From Oopsacas minuta (taxonomy: Eukaryota > Porifera > Hexactinellida > Lyssacinosida > Leucopsacidae): DNA of 64,000 bases. The notes below the pieces were generated by a model, which saw only the letters and a list, made by a program, of their open reading frames with translations, did no database searches and was not told the DNA's origin. Made by a program: the position numbers and the translations under genes. Positions 35,298-46,755 of the stretch are shown here, one piece after another. Numbering within the stretch: position 1 is the stretch's first letter; each line of letters starts with the position of its first letter. The DNA is taken from positions 248,001 to 312,000 of the forward strand of contig JAKMXF010000316.1 in the NCBI GenBank assembly GCA_024704765.1, in the 5' to 3' direction.

Positions 35298-38200
35298 AAC
35301 GTGACAACTGTATAATTCCCAAAGTTATTATTTTATGTATAAATCTTTAGATCACTTATTATAAATTGTGAAATTAAAGAAGCACTATTGATAGTTTATC
35401 AGAGCTTTAAAAATGGAGAGATGTTAATAACATATTGCCCTTTTAACGAAACAGATGAAGCATTTCGAACTGGGAATATTTGATTGACATGACTTGTGTT
35501 GATTATTATGTATTAATAATACATGCATTTTGCCAAAAGTGCACTTTTATGAAATATTTAAGCACATCATAATACGTTGCTGCCATAATCACCCCTGGTC
35601 CTGAAAAATGACTAGGTGAATGGATTGGTTTTAAAAAGATATATCTTAAATTGTTGGAAATCAACATTGAGTCTGAATTTAACATTTATATGCTAATCTG
35701 AAATGGCTTGAGGATGTTATGGATGGGCGAAAGGTAATAATCGCATTATATAAAATTGATCATGCAAATAAATTGGAATAACTAGAAAAATTCAGAAGGC
35801 GTGACAAGGGTTATTTCAATCTTAAACCTACGAAAATTAATTTCCAATGTCAAAACAAGGGTACTCGGAAGTGCATACATTCATGTACCCAGCGCCCAGA
35901 ATACTTTTACAAATGTTCGCTTAGGGTGAAAATCTACGATATCGTGAGAATTTTGATAAAGGCATGCAACTAGCGTAATATTTTATCTAAAAATACAAGT
36001 TGCAATTACAGTATTCCATTATTGAAGTAGACATCGGATAAATACACAAATAAGAAATTCTTTCAAGGTTTTAGAAACTCCTAGAACTGGTTTTGAGAAA
36101 AAAAACATGAACACAGAGAGTATCCAATATACGAGAAATATGACGATCGCAGAATCATTCAAATTTCAGCTGAACGTATCTTCGAAAGGGATATTCTGAT
36201 TATTCGGGAGATTTGTGGAGCATGATATGCAGGGTTGCCGCGGATATAGGAATCCACATTGGTATGAAAGGGGTTTGGGAATTGAAATTACTTATATGGC
36301 AACACAGATAGCTTGAAAGTGGGAGGGTTGGCTAGCCTTTGCGGTATATGCATTCAAGACAAAATATTCAAATTAGGTGGTGATAAGTACTACTATAGTT
36401 TAATCGCAATACCCAGGCATCACTAATGAGAGGATTCGGTACACAAACATTTCTATGGAAATAAGTACAATTATATATGTATGAATAATCAATTCTTATC
36501 TATAGTCTTCACTGAATTATACTTAAAGAACCTAATAGGGATTTCCAGTTTAAATAAAAATCGTTTCGGCAAACGAAGAATTGTCGTTCCAATCATAGCC
36601 TGAAGATACACAGGCCTGTCCACGTTTATGATGGTAGACAAACCTCTAAGAAGATTTGAGATTTCCGAAACAGACTGGAAAATACAAATCGAATATAGAT
36701 AACGTCTAACATATTTATAAGACTATATCTGAAATGAATAGCTGAAGGTTACAGTATAGACAAGTCAAAATATGAAGAAATAGCCCCAACCCCCAGCAAA
36801 TGCAACAAATTGTTTTCTTACATTTTTCGGGAGTACCCTATCTGGGGAATAACATGCTGAAAGTTTATCAAATCGGATCCCCAGAAGTCAAAATATTCGT
36901 AATCAGGATCAAATTTTCAGCCATTTATTTGAAAGGATGTTTTATCTAGCAACGTAAAATTCCTCGGGAATGGGACAACACTCCTGACTCAAATTTTCCA
37001 TTGAGTGACCCCTAGTTCTACACATTTATGCTAGCTGAGTCCAGCTATGTACATATCGACCTTCCAATTGATCACCAAATTTCTGGACATATGTCAAATA
37101 ATTGACATGAATACACGATGTTATCGTGTGTTATGTTGTGTATATTTATCTAGAAATTGATTCATTTTCCGAATAGTGCAGACCTATTTCATGATATCTT
37201 AAATGAAATGTATTACTGGACCACGGACGTACACTTGCTACAATACTTTAACTCAATTGTATTATAGTGCCATGGAAATATCCTTGCAATGATATATAAC
37301 TCAAAATAGGAAAATTGAAGCCTCATAATATTTCACTTCCCTTTACAAAATAGTGTCAAAATTGTATTGTATTGCTATTTGAGTTTTAGACTCCTTATTT
37401 AATAAATGAAAAATAGATAACATGGAAGAATACGAATATAATACCATATAAAAGTATCTACACGATGAAAAATATCCTCCTTGAATCTTAAGAACAAAGG
37501 TACCCGCTCATGCAAAGAAAATTTCCGAGTAAAGGTCAAACTATACAAAGTTAACCAAATGACAAACTTTGCAAGGTAATCGATTAATTGAAATGTTTTT
37601 AAGGTTATGCACTTACTTAGAAACATGAAATAAATTATTTATGATTTGCTCATACATTAGAAGCTTCACAATAAAGATGGTTCTGAACAATATCTTTTGG
37701 TCTCAATGCAATCTGAATTTAAGGATACAATTTACTGGCTTGATGAATAAGGTGAAAAAACTTTTGAGACACCCTGTATAGACAAATAGCGGAAAGTAAA
37801 TTAATACATGAACAAAAGAGACAAAATTTATATATTATAAGTAGGTCAAAATGAACAAGTAGGTTATATATTTGTTAAATTTAATACTATTAGATAATCA
37901 CGTAGCTATGATATAGTAATCAATCTTTACAGCAATAATATTGATCAAGGATATTAGTTAAAAATAAGAAAAAGAATCTAACTGGGTCTAAGCTAGAAAG
38001 TAAATATAACGCACCATTTGAGGTAATTCATACATCAAGTAGCCATACAGAATGCAATAAAGACAACAAAATATAAAGGTTTCCCTTACATCTTATTAGG
38101 AAATTTCAAAAACGCAATTTTCTAAAAAAGACAAAGGCATACGTACACTATATAACTAAAGTGTAATTCAAGTTACGTTTGGTAATTTTAGTTAATCAAA

Positions 38201-38660
38201 TTCTCCAAGTCCACATGAAGTTTATTTATATTAGTATAAAGGCATAAATGATTTAGAAAATCACTCCAAATAACCAAAAGCTATCGAAAAACAAAAAATA
38301 AACTATTAAGAAGTTACCCGAAGTAACAATCAAGACTAAATTTGTGGATGGGTTAGCCTAGGTAAATATTCTAGATGAATTATGGTTACCTACTTGCTGA
38401 AATAAGGTAGAATGGCATGTTATACCCATGATAAATGCAGGATTCAGACAGAAATTACCTTAATGGAGTATTTCAAAAGGAAGTCCTTTCAAAGATTTGG
38501 CACTTAAAATAAAATAATTTCTTGAATATTAGCTTTTTCCAAACAACACAGCAAGTTAAAATTCCTTGTAAATTAGGATGCTATAACACAACAAATAAGG
38601 CAAAACCTTTATTTCTCAGATTCTCAAATGGCGGAAAAGTCCAAATCTATATCTTGGTTA
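35298..38660. other. 3.4-kb stretch with a solo Tc1/mariner-like end
   Basis: No supported gene. At 37751-37780, GTGAAAAAACTTTTGAGACA followed by CCCTGTATA has the form of a Tc1/mariner right terminus next to TA, but no matching left end is visible within 2 kb upstream. Near 37990-38060 one frame reads GSKLESKYNAPFEVIH. This resembles the C-terminal tail of a retroelement integrase (SKLxxKYxGPFEV); no reverse transcriptase accompanies it. A frame at 37399-37626 (minus) is unrecognised. Confidence 0.35.
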
Positions 38661-38669
38661 GATCCAATC

Positions 38670-39093
38670 CTATCTATAATTGGAAAACCCTTCAGGGATT
38701 ATACCTTGGCCACGTGAAAGTATAAAAGATGATGGCAATTGCTTCTTTAGATACTTTTCTAAACTCATGACTAGGTCGGAAGATTTTCATGGGAGATTCC
38801 GCCATGAGATTTGTAAGAGAGAATATTTCAAGGTGAAATTCAAATCTCAGTGACTGACCTAAATAATTATGACAAAAAAAGTCGAGAGTATCATTAATTT
38901 TAATAGTCCAAATTATCTACATCATACCATTTATCCTAAAGAACACAAGTTTGCATGGGGATACCCGATGTTCTATACAGGTGTGAGGTATGTTGATAGT
39001 CTCAAGCTATCCCATGTATTCGTTTGGCAACCAACTGACGTTATCCCCATGCAAACGAGAAATCTTTCAGGATATATTATAAGATGTAAGTAA
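38670..39093 (+). pseudogene. Second OTU-domain fragment
   Basis: The frame around 38686-38850 reads GIIPWPRESIKDDGNCFFRY and on to FSKLMTRSEDFHGRFRHEI. DDGNCFFR is the OTU active-site block (catalytic Cys codon 38740-38742), and RSEDFHGRFRHEI is the following helix. The frame closes at a TGA near 38850. A new frame at 38869-39093 (YPMFYTGVRYVDSL, LSHVFVWQPTD) may be its continuation. The C-terminal His block is not recognisable, so this is a partial or decayed gene. It is clearly divergent from the OTU gene at 14.6 kb. No TIRs were found around it. Confidence 0.6.
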
Positions 39094-39404
39094 TATAGAA
39101 TACTCAAATAAAGGATTTTTCTGGACATATTTCGTTAAATTTTAGGCCAATTGCTGAGATCTACACTATTTGGTAAATGAATCAAATGATAACGAAAAAT
39201 AAACAACAAAACAGACGATAACATAGTGTATTCATGTCAATTATGTGATAAATATCCAGAAATAAGGAATGGTGGAGGTGTTTGAAGATCATTTGGGGGG
39301 TTGATAGGTACATAAGTAAACTTAGCTAACATAGCGGCGTCGAAAAAGGGGTCACTCGATGGTTTCAGGACAAAATTTGAGATTGGAATGTTGTCACGTT
39401 ACTG

Positions 39405-39725
39405 ATGAACTTAGCGATGATGGGAAAAATGCCTGAAATATGGTCAAAATGTAAATCAAACGGATGGCAATTTGATGCTAAGCAGGTATATGACAAGTTG
39501 TTCCGAAACCAAATGAATTCGCTGGCCAACATTTACAACACCGGCGATTCCTATAGGATACCAAGTTTTAAACTCCAAATTTTTATCTTATTGGAATCCG
39601 ATTTTATTGAACTCTTAGTCTGTTATTCCCAAGACAAGATAGTACGAACACATGCAATGAAACAATTTGTCGCAAATTTTAAGAGTCAAACATCAATTGA
39701 CCGTACTAGTATAGAAATAGGATAG
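39405..39725 (+). CDS. Unrecognised ORF (106 residues)
   Basis: Begins MNLAMMGKMPEIWSKCKSNG. Mixed composition and no motif I know. It lies ~300 bp downstream of the OTU fragment on the same strand and could be its 3' coding part. Possibly random. Confidence 0.25.
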   Translation: MNLAMMGKMPEIWSKCKSNGWQFDAKQVYDKLFRNQMNSLANIYNTGDSYRIPSFKLQIFILLESDFIELLVCYSQDKIVRTHAMKQFVANFKSQTSIDRTSIEIG

Positions 39726-40572
39726 CAATGGCCTTCCTTAGAGACATTTATGTTACGGTTACCCAATATAATTTTAGTTTCTAATCTCATAAATCCACAG
39801 TTAGCTAGCTATTGTTCAAAATTATGCTTATAGTGAAGGAATTTTGCGATGAAGTAACACATATTTCTATGCATGTGCCGGAACGGGACAATTTTTGTTG
39901 GATCTGGGCCCGGCCGGATCTACAAATTTTTGATCTGGTGAATCAGTTTCCTGACTAGATTATTCAAATGCATTTATATAATCACTGAAATTCTGAATGT
40001 ATTATAATTATATTGACTATTACGTTAATTTATATACATACGCTAACCGAACAAATTACTTTCACACAACTTAAACACAGTCGTAAATCCTGGTAATGTG
40101 ACGAATATTTGAATATGTATAAGATAAAATGTGGCTGAAAGAATTATTTGATTATCTTAGTTATAGATGTTAATCTATAAGTAAGGCCAAGAAATATATA
40201 ATAATGCGTAACTAATGACTCGTGTAGCCTTTGCTTAAGATACGTGAAGAACTCGATTTCAAACCAAAATATGAATATAACCCCTGCAATGTGTTGGAAT
40301 GAGGAAGAGATATACAAGACAATCTCTGAAGATAATGATAGGCTGTTAGGGAGATTAGATGTGTTTTGAGAGGCAAAATCTGTATCACTATGTTAGATCT
40401 TAGCCTTTTTTTGGGACAATACTGTTCTGGAGCTGGCAAGGAATTAAGTCATCAAAAGATTCAGAATCGTACATGTTATCAATGACATATCAATAGCATG
40501 TTGGATATCGGTCCCAAGATGCAATATGACATTATCAGAACTATTGGAAATAACCTCCAGGTGGTGCATACG
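39726..40572. other. Stretch without gene
   Basis: Contains one inverted copy of the GTGTGCAAGTACTT interspersed repeat (40041-40117: CGCTAACCGAACAAATTACT, then GTAAATCCTGGTAATGTGAC). No coding sequence is recognised. Confidence 0.45.
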
Positions 40573-40580
40573 GTTGATAA

Positions 40581-40840
40581 TAGGGCTGTATCAACTCATT
40601 TTATTGAATGAGTTGAATGAGTTGGCAGCCCTCAAATGAATGAGTTGAATGAGTTGGTAACCCTCAAATGAATGAGTTAAATGAGTTGATAGTTCAATGA
40701 AATGAGTTGAAATAAGTTACATAAGCTAAATGAATTGAATGAGTTGAATGAGTTGGTTACATCCAAAAGAATGGGTTGAATGAGTTGGTAGAAAAATATG
40801 AGTTGATTTTACCAACTCAAAATAAGTTGATGCAGTCCTG
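40581..40840. mobile_element. hAT-type MITE, 260 bp, with 8-bp target duplication
   Basis: The left end is TAGGGCTGTATCAACTCATTT and the right end, reverse-complemented, is CAGGACTGCATCAACTTATTT, the YAGGGCTGYATCAAC terminus used by hAT elements. A perfect 8-bp direct repeat, GTTGATAA, flanks it (40573-40580 and 40841-40848), as expected for hAT insertion. The interior is a degenerate tandem array of an ATGAGTTGA unit repeated about twenty times, in part as a longer unit with TTGGTAACCCTCAAATGA. No coding capacity. Confidence 0.9.
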
Positions 40841-40849
40841 GTTGATAAA

Positions 40850-41870
40850 GCAGAAATATATCTAAAAAGCGATTTAAATTGTCGAATATCACATAGGGTT
40901 ACTTAAGGAATTGGGAAATGTTCACCATTATGATATGAGCTAATGGACAAGTCAATTCCTACTGATATGTATGTAATCACTTCAATCTTACAATTATTAT
41001 CGATACGTAGACGCGTAAACACAAATTCAGATACTATGTAGGCCTGTTGCGTACTATTTTGAGTAGAGTATAGAATTCCCAGATTAATGTATGGAACGCG
41101 AATTTGCATGTGGTTATTGTAATTGAGTGATAAATGTCTGCTGAGATTCTGTGTTACAAGGGATTGATCAGGTACTTTTTCCAGGCCAGCCAAAATTGTG
41201 CCCACGGTCGCCCTTGTGTTACTTAAATAAGTATATAAACTCCTACATTATTGAAGTCACAATTTTATTGATAATTCAGAAAACTCTTATGTTAAACTTT
41301 TATTTGTTTTCTGAAATTTCTCCTCTTATGTAATTTCACATTATATCATGTATATTTTATCTATATATTGTGAACTTACATGTTTGTTTGGATATTACAA
41401 TTTATGTACTTTGTATTTATTTATCTTAATTCATTAAACTCTGATATGTTGTTCAGAAATTTTGTTTAATTAAGACACAATTAGTTTCGAGAGAAATAGA
41501 CGTTTTATGTTCACCAAGATGGATCTTTAATACACTAACCTTTCATGTTTACTTGCACACTCCCTGAAACTATTAAAATCAATAAAATGTTATTCCAGTC
41601 ATGTTGCGAACCAAAGTAAGTGAATAATTACTACTTTGTATACTGTATGAAATATAGGTGAAATATTGAAATTTGTAAGGCATATTTCATCTCTAGAGTG
41701 TAGATAGTTGAGTATTACAATCAACCACATGTACAATTCGTGTTACATACTTAAATCTCAGAAGTCTATACTCTCCCAAAATACCACGATATGAGTTCCC
41801 ATGGAGTTACTTAATACAAGAATCTCAAAATGCTACGCAACAAACCATAAATATTCAACTGAAAGAAAAG
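40850..41870. other. Stretch without recognisable gene
   Basis: A minus-strand frame at 40903-41205 (100 residues) has no known motif. The remainder is T-rich. Confidence 0.4.
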
Positions 41871-41875
41871 GTAAC

Positions 41876-42224
41876 TTAACCTAGGCTGAGTAAAACAGCT
41901 ATATTGAGAAGTTCGTCATCCTTGTTCTCTAGAGAGATGGCTGCAGGGCATCTCTTGGTTAGTTCCGTCTCCATTCGGCAATCTTTATGTGGTTTTGACT
42001 TCATCCTCTTAAAATGTTTGGAGCACACGTACACAACTTTCAGTTCGTCTATATGATCTCTGTGTAGTGCTAAGGGCCAAACATGTCTCAGTTCATCAGG
42101 CATCTGTGGCATCGTGTATACAGTTATTCTGCCTTTCGGGTCATAGTGGCTTGTACAACCTGATGCAGAACACGAGTTTGGAATGATTGTAAGGCAGTAG
42201 GTAGTATAGAAATCTATCGGGAAG
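41876..42224 (-). CDS. THAP zinc-finger exon or fragment
   Basis: THAP domains are C2CH zinc fingers that bind DNA in P-element transposases and host proteins. In one open frame the minus strand reads NSCSASGCTSHYD (C-x4-C), ITVYTMP, DELRHVWPLALHRDH (conserved Trp) and VCSKHFKRMK (C-x2-H). The end, KRCPAAISLE, may be a degenerate form of the AVPTIF box. All four zinc ligands and the Trp are present and in order. No Met precedes the first Cys (a TGA lies just upstream), so this is an internal exon or a 5'-truncated copy. The next plus-coordinate frame (42444-42656) is on the same strand. Confidence 0.6.
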
Positions 42225-42443
42225 CGTCAGAAGGATGTGTTACAAAGAGAACACAAGAAAACATCATAAAGTGTATGCAATTTATGTCTTTCAAGAATGT
42301 GAATATATGTTATGGAGAATATTTAATCATTTTGGGTTGTTGATACAAAATATATACATACATATTTACCAATGAATGTAGTCATTATTGGTCATTAATA
42401 ATTCACCTTCAAATTCATCAAAATATATAGATTAAGAAACTGA

Positions 42444-42656
42444 TCATAACCTTATGATTGGAATAGGTGTTTTTGAACTCAATAGATAATTCCTGTAATT
42501 GGACAGTATCAATCTCTTATGCATGTGAACATTACACGTAACACTGACAAAGTCCTTCTTTCCAGACATTGGTGAATATTTATCATCCTGATAAAACGAT
42601 TCAACTAGTTTGGTTGCTTCTTCAAGTAATGGTTTTGCTATAGATTCACTCCTCAT
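42444..42656 (-). CDS. Fragment with GKKD motif of transposon-associated proteins
   Basis: Reads LVESFYQDDKYSPMSGKKD with HMHKRLILSNYRNYL. This is close to a pattern (FYxRDDxSRMxPGKKD...KQKRYL..L.NL) I know from multi-copy, transposon-associated proteins of invertebrates. It lies on the same strand as the THAP fragment, but transcriptionally upstream of it. That is not the order expected if they were one THAP-first gene, so they may be separate remnants. Function unknown. Confidence 0.4.
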   Translation of the reverse strand: MRSESIAKPLLEEATKLVESFYQDDKYSPMSGKKDFVSVTCNVHMHKRLILSNYRNYLLSSKTPIPIIRL

Positions 42657-43541
42657 AAATATACTTGTATTTAGTGCAATGTATATGTTATATTACCCCT
42701 TTTGATGTAACCTCTCCAAGTAATCCGTTATTCTAGAATAATTCTCTTGATTCACGGACTATATGATTTGAAACCTCAAAAAATATGTTAAAGATACACA
42801 GGAGGAATTTTGAGGAGCAAATGCAAGTAACTGGATTTGTGTCTGAGTGTTAGAATTCTTTACTTGGTTATTAATCAAACTCATCAATAGATCAAACTAT
42901 TCAGCAATTTGCTCTACTGTTAAAGAGTATATTGGTATCTGTTGAGAGAGTAGCTAAGTTCGACAAATGTACATCACTTGCAGAAATGCTCGGGATCTAT
43001 AAAATACAAGTAATCCAAAAACAGAATATGGATGTATATATATATTCCTAAAATTTACCTTGAAACAATCTTTCAAACTGGGTAACGTTTTATGGAGAGG
43101 AATTGTCTAAAATTTATGTTTTTCCTATGTTTTGTACAGGGGTTATGCCAAGTGCTTCGGGAAGACCTTCAATAACATCTATCATTTTCCTATATGAAAT
43201 AAAATGAATATAACTAACACAAATCAAACACTAGCACTTTCACACCCTATACATACAATTGTAAATCCTTAGAAATTCGGCGAATATTTAATTATGGAAC
43301 GATAATATCGCTCAAAGCACTATTTAACTAGGTAGTTACATTATCCTGACAAAATGGGTGAATATTTCGAATAACATATTTTCTAGCTTGACTTTAATCA
43401 TTAAATAGATAATTAGGTAGGAATATATTCTACTCCTATTTTACTATATTGAAATGAGATGGAGCAATTCTGATCGCATTGTCTAATTATTCTGACGTGT
43501 ATTACCTCAGCACAAGTATTTTGCACTGTTTGGAGCAAATA
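42657..43541. other. Stretch without recognisable gene
   Basis: Only short frames. Includes a partial copy of the interspersed repeat end at 43212-43292 (TTGTAAATCCTTAGAAATTC, then GGCGAATATTTAAT). Confidence 0.4.
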
Positions 43542-43766
43542 TTGTTGACTTAGTAGCATATTCATATCTATGCCACAAGTGGCAGAAGAGGCACATTAAA
43601 AGTATGTATGCACCACATAGTATATTTATTAACATGCCTAAAAACCGACTGTTATGAGAGTCTCAAATGATTTTCATACAGTATTCAATTCTTGTGCCAA
43701 TAATCCAGTAGCCTGCCACTTTTGACACTTGAGGCACAAATATGAAAATGCCAATAAGTCAACAAG
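43542..43766. mobile_element. Candidate MITE, 225 bp, ~45-bp TIRs
   Basis: The left end TTGTTGACTTAGTAGCATAT is mirrored by the right end, whose reverse complement reads TTGTTGACTTATTGGCATTT. Both continue to a shared CAAGTG..AGTGGCAG block about 45 bases in. No ORF and no clear target duplication. Its right end overlaps the start of the repeat at 43755, so it may be part of that larger repeat. Confidence 0.55.
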
Positions 43767-44089
43767 CTCTAATCAGTTCGAGAATTTGATCCTGGGGTAA
43801 TACGCACCCGTAGATTGCGAATATGCTATAAGAATTGGTCCATTTCATTTGTATTGTGGACAATTAGGAATAGAATATAGTTCTAGTCCATTATCAATTT
43901 AATGAGTAAATTAAGCTAGAGAATATGTGATTCGATAATATTCTCCAATTTAATGAGTACAATGCTTAATAACACAGTTAAATAGATCTTTCAATAAAAT
44001 TATCATACGCATATCCAAATACTAGCAGTATTTCCACGATATACAATTGTAAATTTTGGTGTGCAAGCACTTTTGTTCCCTTAGTGTAC
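43755..44089 (+). repeat. Interspersed repeat, copy 1 of a pair
   Basis: Starts AATAAGTCAACAAG and ends at the GTGTGCAAGCACTTTTGTTC terminus. Shares ordered blocks with 45829-46102: AATATGCTAT, TCCATTTCATTTG, TAGTCCATTATC with AATTTAATGA, and the terminus. Confidence 0.65.
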
Positions 44090-45828
44090 AACGAGACTTT
44101 AACTTATCAATTTACAGTTTGTTTGTAACATAATACCTGGGTTAGTGTAAATCTTGCTGATCAAGTTTTGATTAATGGAGATTGCAAATACTTCCTAGAA
44201 ACCTATTGGCCTGTTTATTGTAGTAAGAGCTTTGCTATCTTCATATCCTTTACGGTTATTCAACATTTTGCAATTTCAGAACAACAGAGTGGACATAGCT
44301 TTGTCCCAGGAACAAGAGATATTTCAAGACTGAATAAATCCATCGCCAAACTTTGAGTTATTATTTTACTACTTACCAAGTCATAATTTAGATACATATT
44401 ACTTAAATTCTATACTCAATCTCACCTTCGATGTGTTTTTCTCTCCATGATGCCTAAAGATCCTCGTAAATGGGTGTAAGAGCACAAATTTATTTAAATA
44501 AATCATTTTTAGTGTAGACATATTGTATTGAATTGATCTACTTTAATATGTCCGCCATACTATTAATTAAATCTCTTTTCCCGAGAGCCCAGCAATTTAC
44601 AATATGGAACTATGCCATTAGTATATGTTGTCCTGTGACATAGTGTAGACTATTCTATATCACCGATTGAACAATTCATAATAACACACACAAATGGAAT
44701 TATCGAACTTATTTACTGTTTGTAATTTCTAAACTACCAATAATTATAGTAACTATGGATAAATGATTAAGGCCTTAGATAGGCATTCCATAGCTGCCAT
44801 GCGTTGGATGAGTTCAAGATTCAGTAGTAACTAGGGAAATGAATTATCACAAATATTTAAATTGAAAACTGCCTAACATTCGTTTATTGACGCAGATAAT
44901 ATTAACGAAATGAATTACAGTAGAACTTAGTTAATACACACAAACGGATAATACGAACAAATATAGTCTCCTTATCAGTCCCCTTCGAATAAAATTGAAA
45001 GAAATCACTCCGGATAAGGCCTAAGCAGTACCAATATCAACAGTTCCTTGGTATAAGCAATAAAGAGGTCTTAAAATAATTCATTTCCAAATATGTTTTA
45101 GCACGATTATCAATAAATTAGGAACCAAATAAGACAAAACTCGAACTAGAAATCTTGAAATACTTACGAAAATAAAGTGTCTAAAGTCAAATTTTTAAAA
45201 TTGTTCTGATACTATGGACATCCTTTGAGTAACAATAGGGGCAGTGAAGGGTTTACTAAGCCTCTTAGCAAATAAATAATAGAATAATATCTGTATACTC
45301 ATTATGATTCAGATTACATCACAAAATTTAGGGGTCAGCGTGAAGTCATCATATATAACTCATAGGGAACAAATGGAAGAAGTCCAAATTTTGGTCAAAC
45401 TGAGATATCCCCTATAGCATAATTTATGATAAGATATATCTATTACTTAAGAATCCTTACGGCGTTGAGCAACATTTCGTAAAAATGAGCCTGCACCAAG
45501 TTCAAATCAATATTTCCCTTAGCAGATGCTCCAAATCAGTTTGAAATGATTGCATGGTGGTCTAAAATGTTTAATCTAACTACATATCAACTTTCAGATA
45601 AATTGAAAGTTTGAAAATAAAAATATTACAACATTGGTAAAAGTAGTAAATTTAAAGATGTCCGGTTTGGAATTTTGGGACATATTTCGAAAATTGATTT
45701 TCAGAAGAAAAATTGATGGAATAAGCTGTAACTTGCAAGTTACTATAGACAAGTAATGGTCGCTCAGTGTGCAAGTTTCAGACAAATCTTAGGTGGTTGG
45801 TGAAATCAGTGAATGGTTTGATATGGAA
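44090..45828. other. Stretch with a pogo-type fragment, no gene
   Basis: At 44918-45031, TA-CAGTAGAACTTAGTTAATAC begins a short element. Its right end (CCGGATAAGGCCTAAGCAGTA) looks like a degenerate inverted copy, giving a ~113-bp pogo-type MITE (low confidence). Short frames elsewhere are unrecognised. Confidence 0.4.
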
Positions 45829-46102
45829 TAACCCAATAAGTCAACAAGATTTGCCCTAAAGAATTCAAATATGCTATCAATATTTTTCCATCCCATTTGA
45901 ATTCATTGCAATTTGGAATTGATTATTTAATTAGCTCATTATCTATATAATGAAAAAAGTGTGACTATAAATATCTAATGAAAAATATTCATCGATTAAG
46001 TCAGGGCAATGTTAACTATCATAATCAAATAGCTCTTTCAGGTATATTATCCTAAAATTGTATATTTAGTTGTGTGCAAGTACTTTGTTTCGGTTAGTGT
46101 AG
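45829..46102 (+). repeat. Interspersed repeat, copy 2 of a pair
   Basis: Starts AATAAGTCAACAAG and ends GTGTGCAAGTACTTTGTTTC then GGTTAGTGTAG. Homologous to 43755-44089. It ends only ~50 bp from the host-gene exon at 46154. Confidence 0.65.
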
Positions 46103-46153
46103 AAAGGAATTTGAATCGTGGCATATTTAACGCACAACCAAAATTATTCTTAC

Positions 46154-46309
46154 TTCATAAAGGTAATTCGTAAAGAGGGGGCTCCAATCCCGACCCAGCC
46201 CTACGATCTCACACCTTCTCCACGGCATTGCAGAATTGTACTGTAGGAGTACATCAGGGCTCCCTAGGGAAACTGATTTGTTTGATAATTGCTTGGAGTT
46301 TAAACTTTT
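46154..46309 (-). CDS. Host-gene exon (third in view), CFAP46-like gene
   Basis: On the minus strand a 156-base, 52-codon open segment (KSLNSKQLSNKSVSLGSPDV to SPLFTNYLYE) begins right after ATGCTGCAG and ends right before GTAAGAAT, a near-consensus 5' splice site. It is phase 0 at both ends and matches the phase-0 end of the exon at 46413-46691. The 103-base gap between them begins GT and ends AG, a normal small arthropod intron. The residues carry no motif on their own; the assignment comes from linkage. Confidence 0.5.
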
Positions 46310-46412
46310 CTGCAGCATATTACACTGACGCAAAATGTATCGAAGCTAATCTATAAATGAAAAGCATATAGGAATTGAAAATTAGTGAAACACGTAAGAT
46401 AGTAGAACGAAC

Positions 46413-46691
46413 CTGTTGGAGTTCAAGCAAACATTCATCAGCTAAGGAAAGATGACCATTAATTAAGGATACAAGTGCAATGAGAACCAAAATTATAGAT
46501 CGCGAACTCGGATCAAGTACTCGAATTTCCCTAAGGGACAGTGAAATGAGATTTGGATCTGCAAAGGCTGGCTGGAATTTAACATCAGGCTTGGTAATAC
46601 ATCTAAAGAGAGTGGTTAAGTCTGATTTGGAGATAAAGAAACTGTTTAACAAAACACGTCTTAATCGCATAACTTTAGCTGAATTGGATAT
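46413..46691 (-). CDS. Host-gene exon (second in view), CFAP46-like gene
   Basis: A 279-base, 93-codon open exon on the minus strand, preceded by TTATTTCATTTTAG (polypyrimidine-type acceptor) and followed by a GTTCGT donor after LLELQQ. The protein is helical and Leu-rich. Its second half (IILVLIALVSLINGHLSLAD then ECLLELQQ) looks like one TPR/HEAT-like helical hairpin of the kind found in CFAP46 (TTC40), a large axonemal central-apparatus protein. Both splice phases are 0, which fits the exon at 58672-59041 directly upstream. No stop or frameshift, unlike every transposon gene around it. Confidence 0.5.
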
Positions 46692-46755
46692 CTAAAATGA
46701 AATAAGATTATACGAATAAAAACAATGTATATTGTATACATATTTCTATGGCTAG

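Noticed and set aside
37990-38060. Retrotransposon integrase tail (GSKLESKYNAPFEVIH)
   Set aside because: A single short match, without catalytic core, reverse transcriptase or LTRs, could be chance.
40581-40840. CRISPR-like array
   Set aside because: The repeats are degenerate tandem 9-mers without spacers, inside a hAT MITE of a eukaryotic genome.
45440-45560. Downstream exon of the CFAP46-like gene (minus strand, TTTTAG acceptor, GTAAGG donor)
   Set aside because: No single frame is open across it; it would need a frame change.
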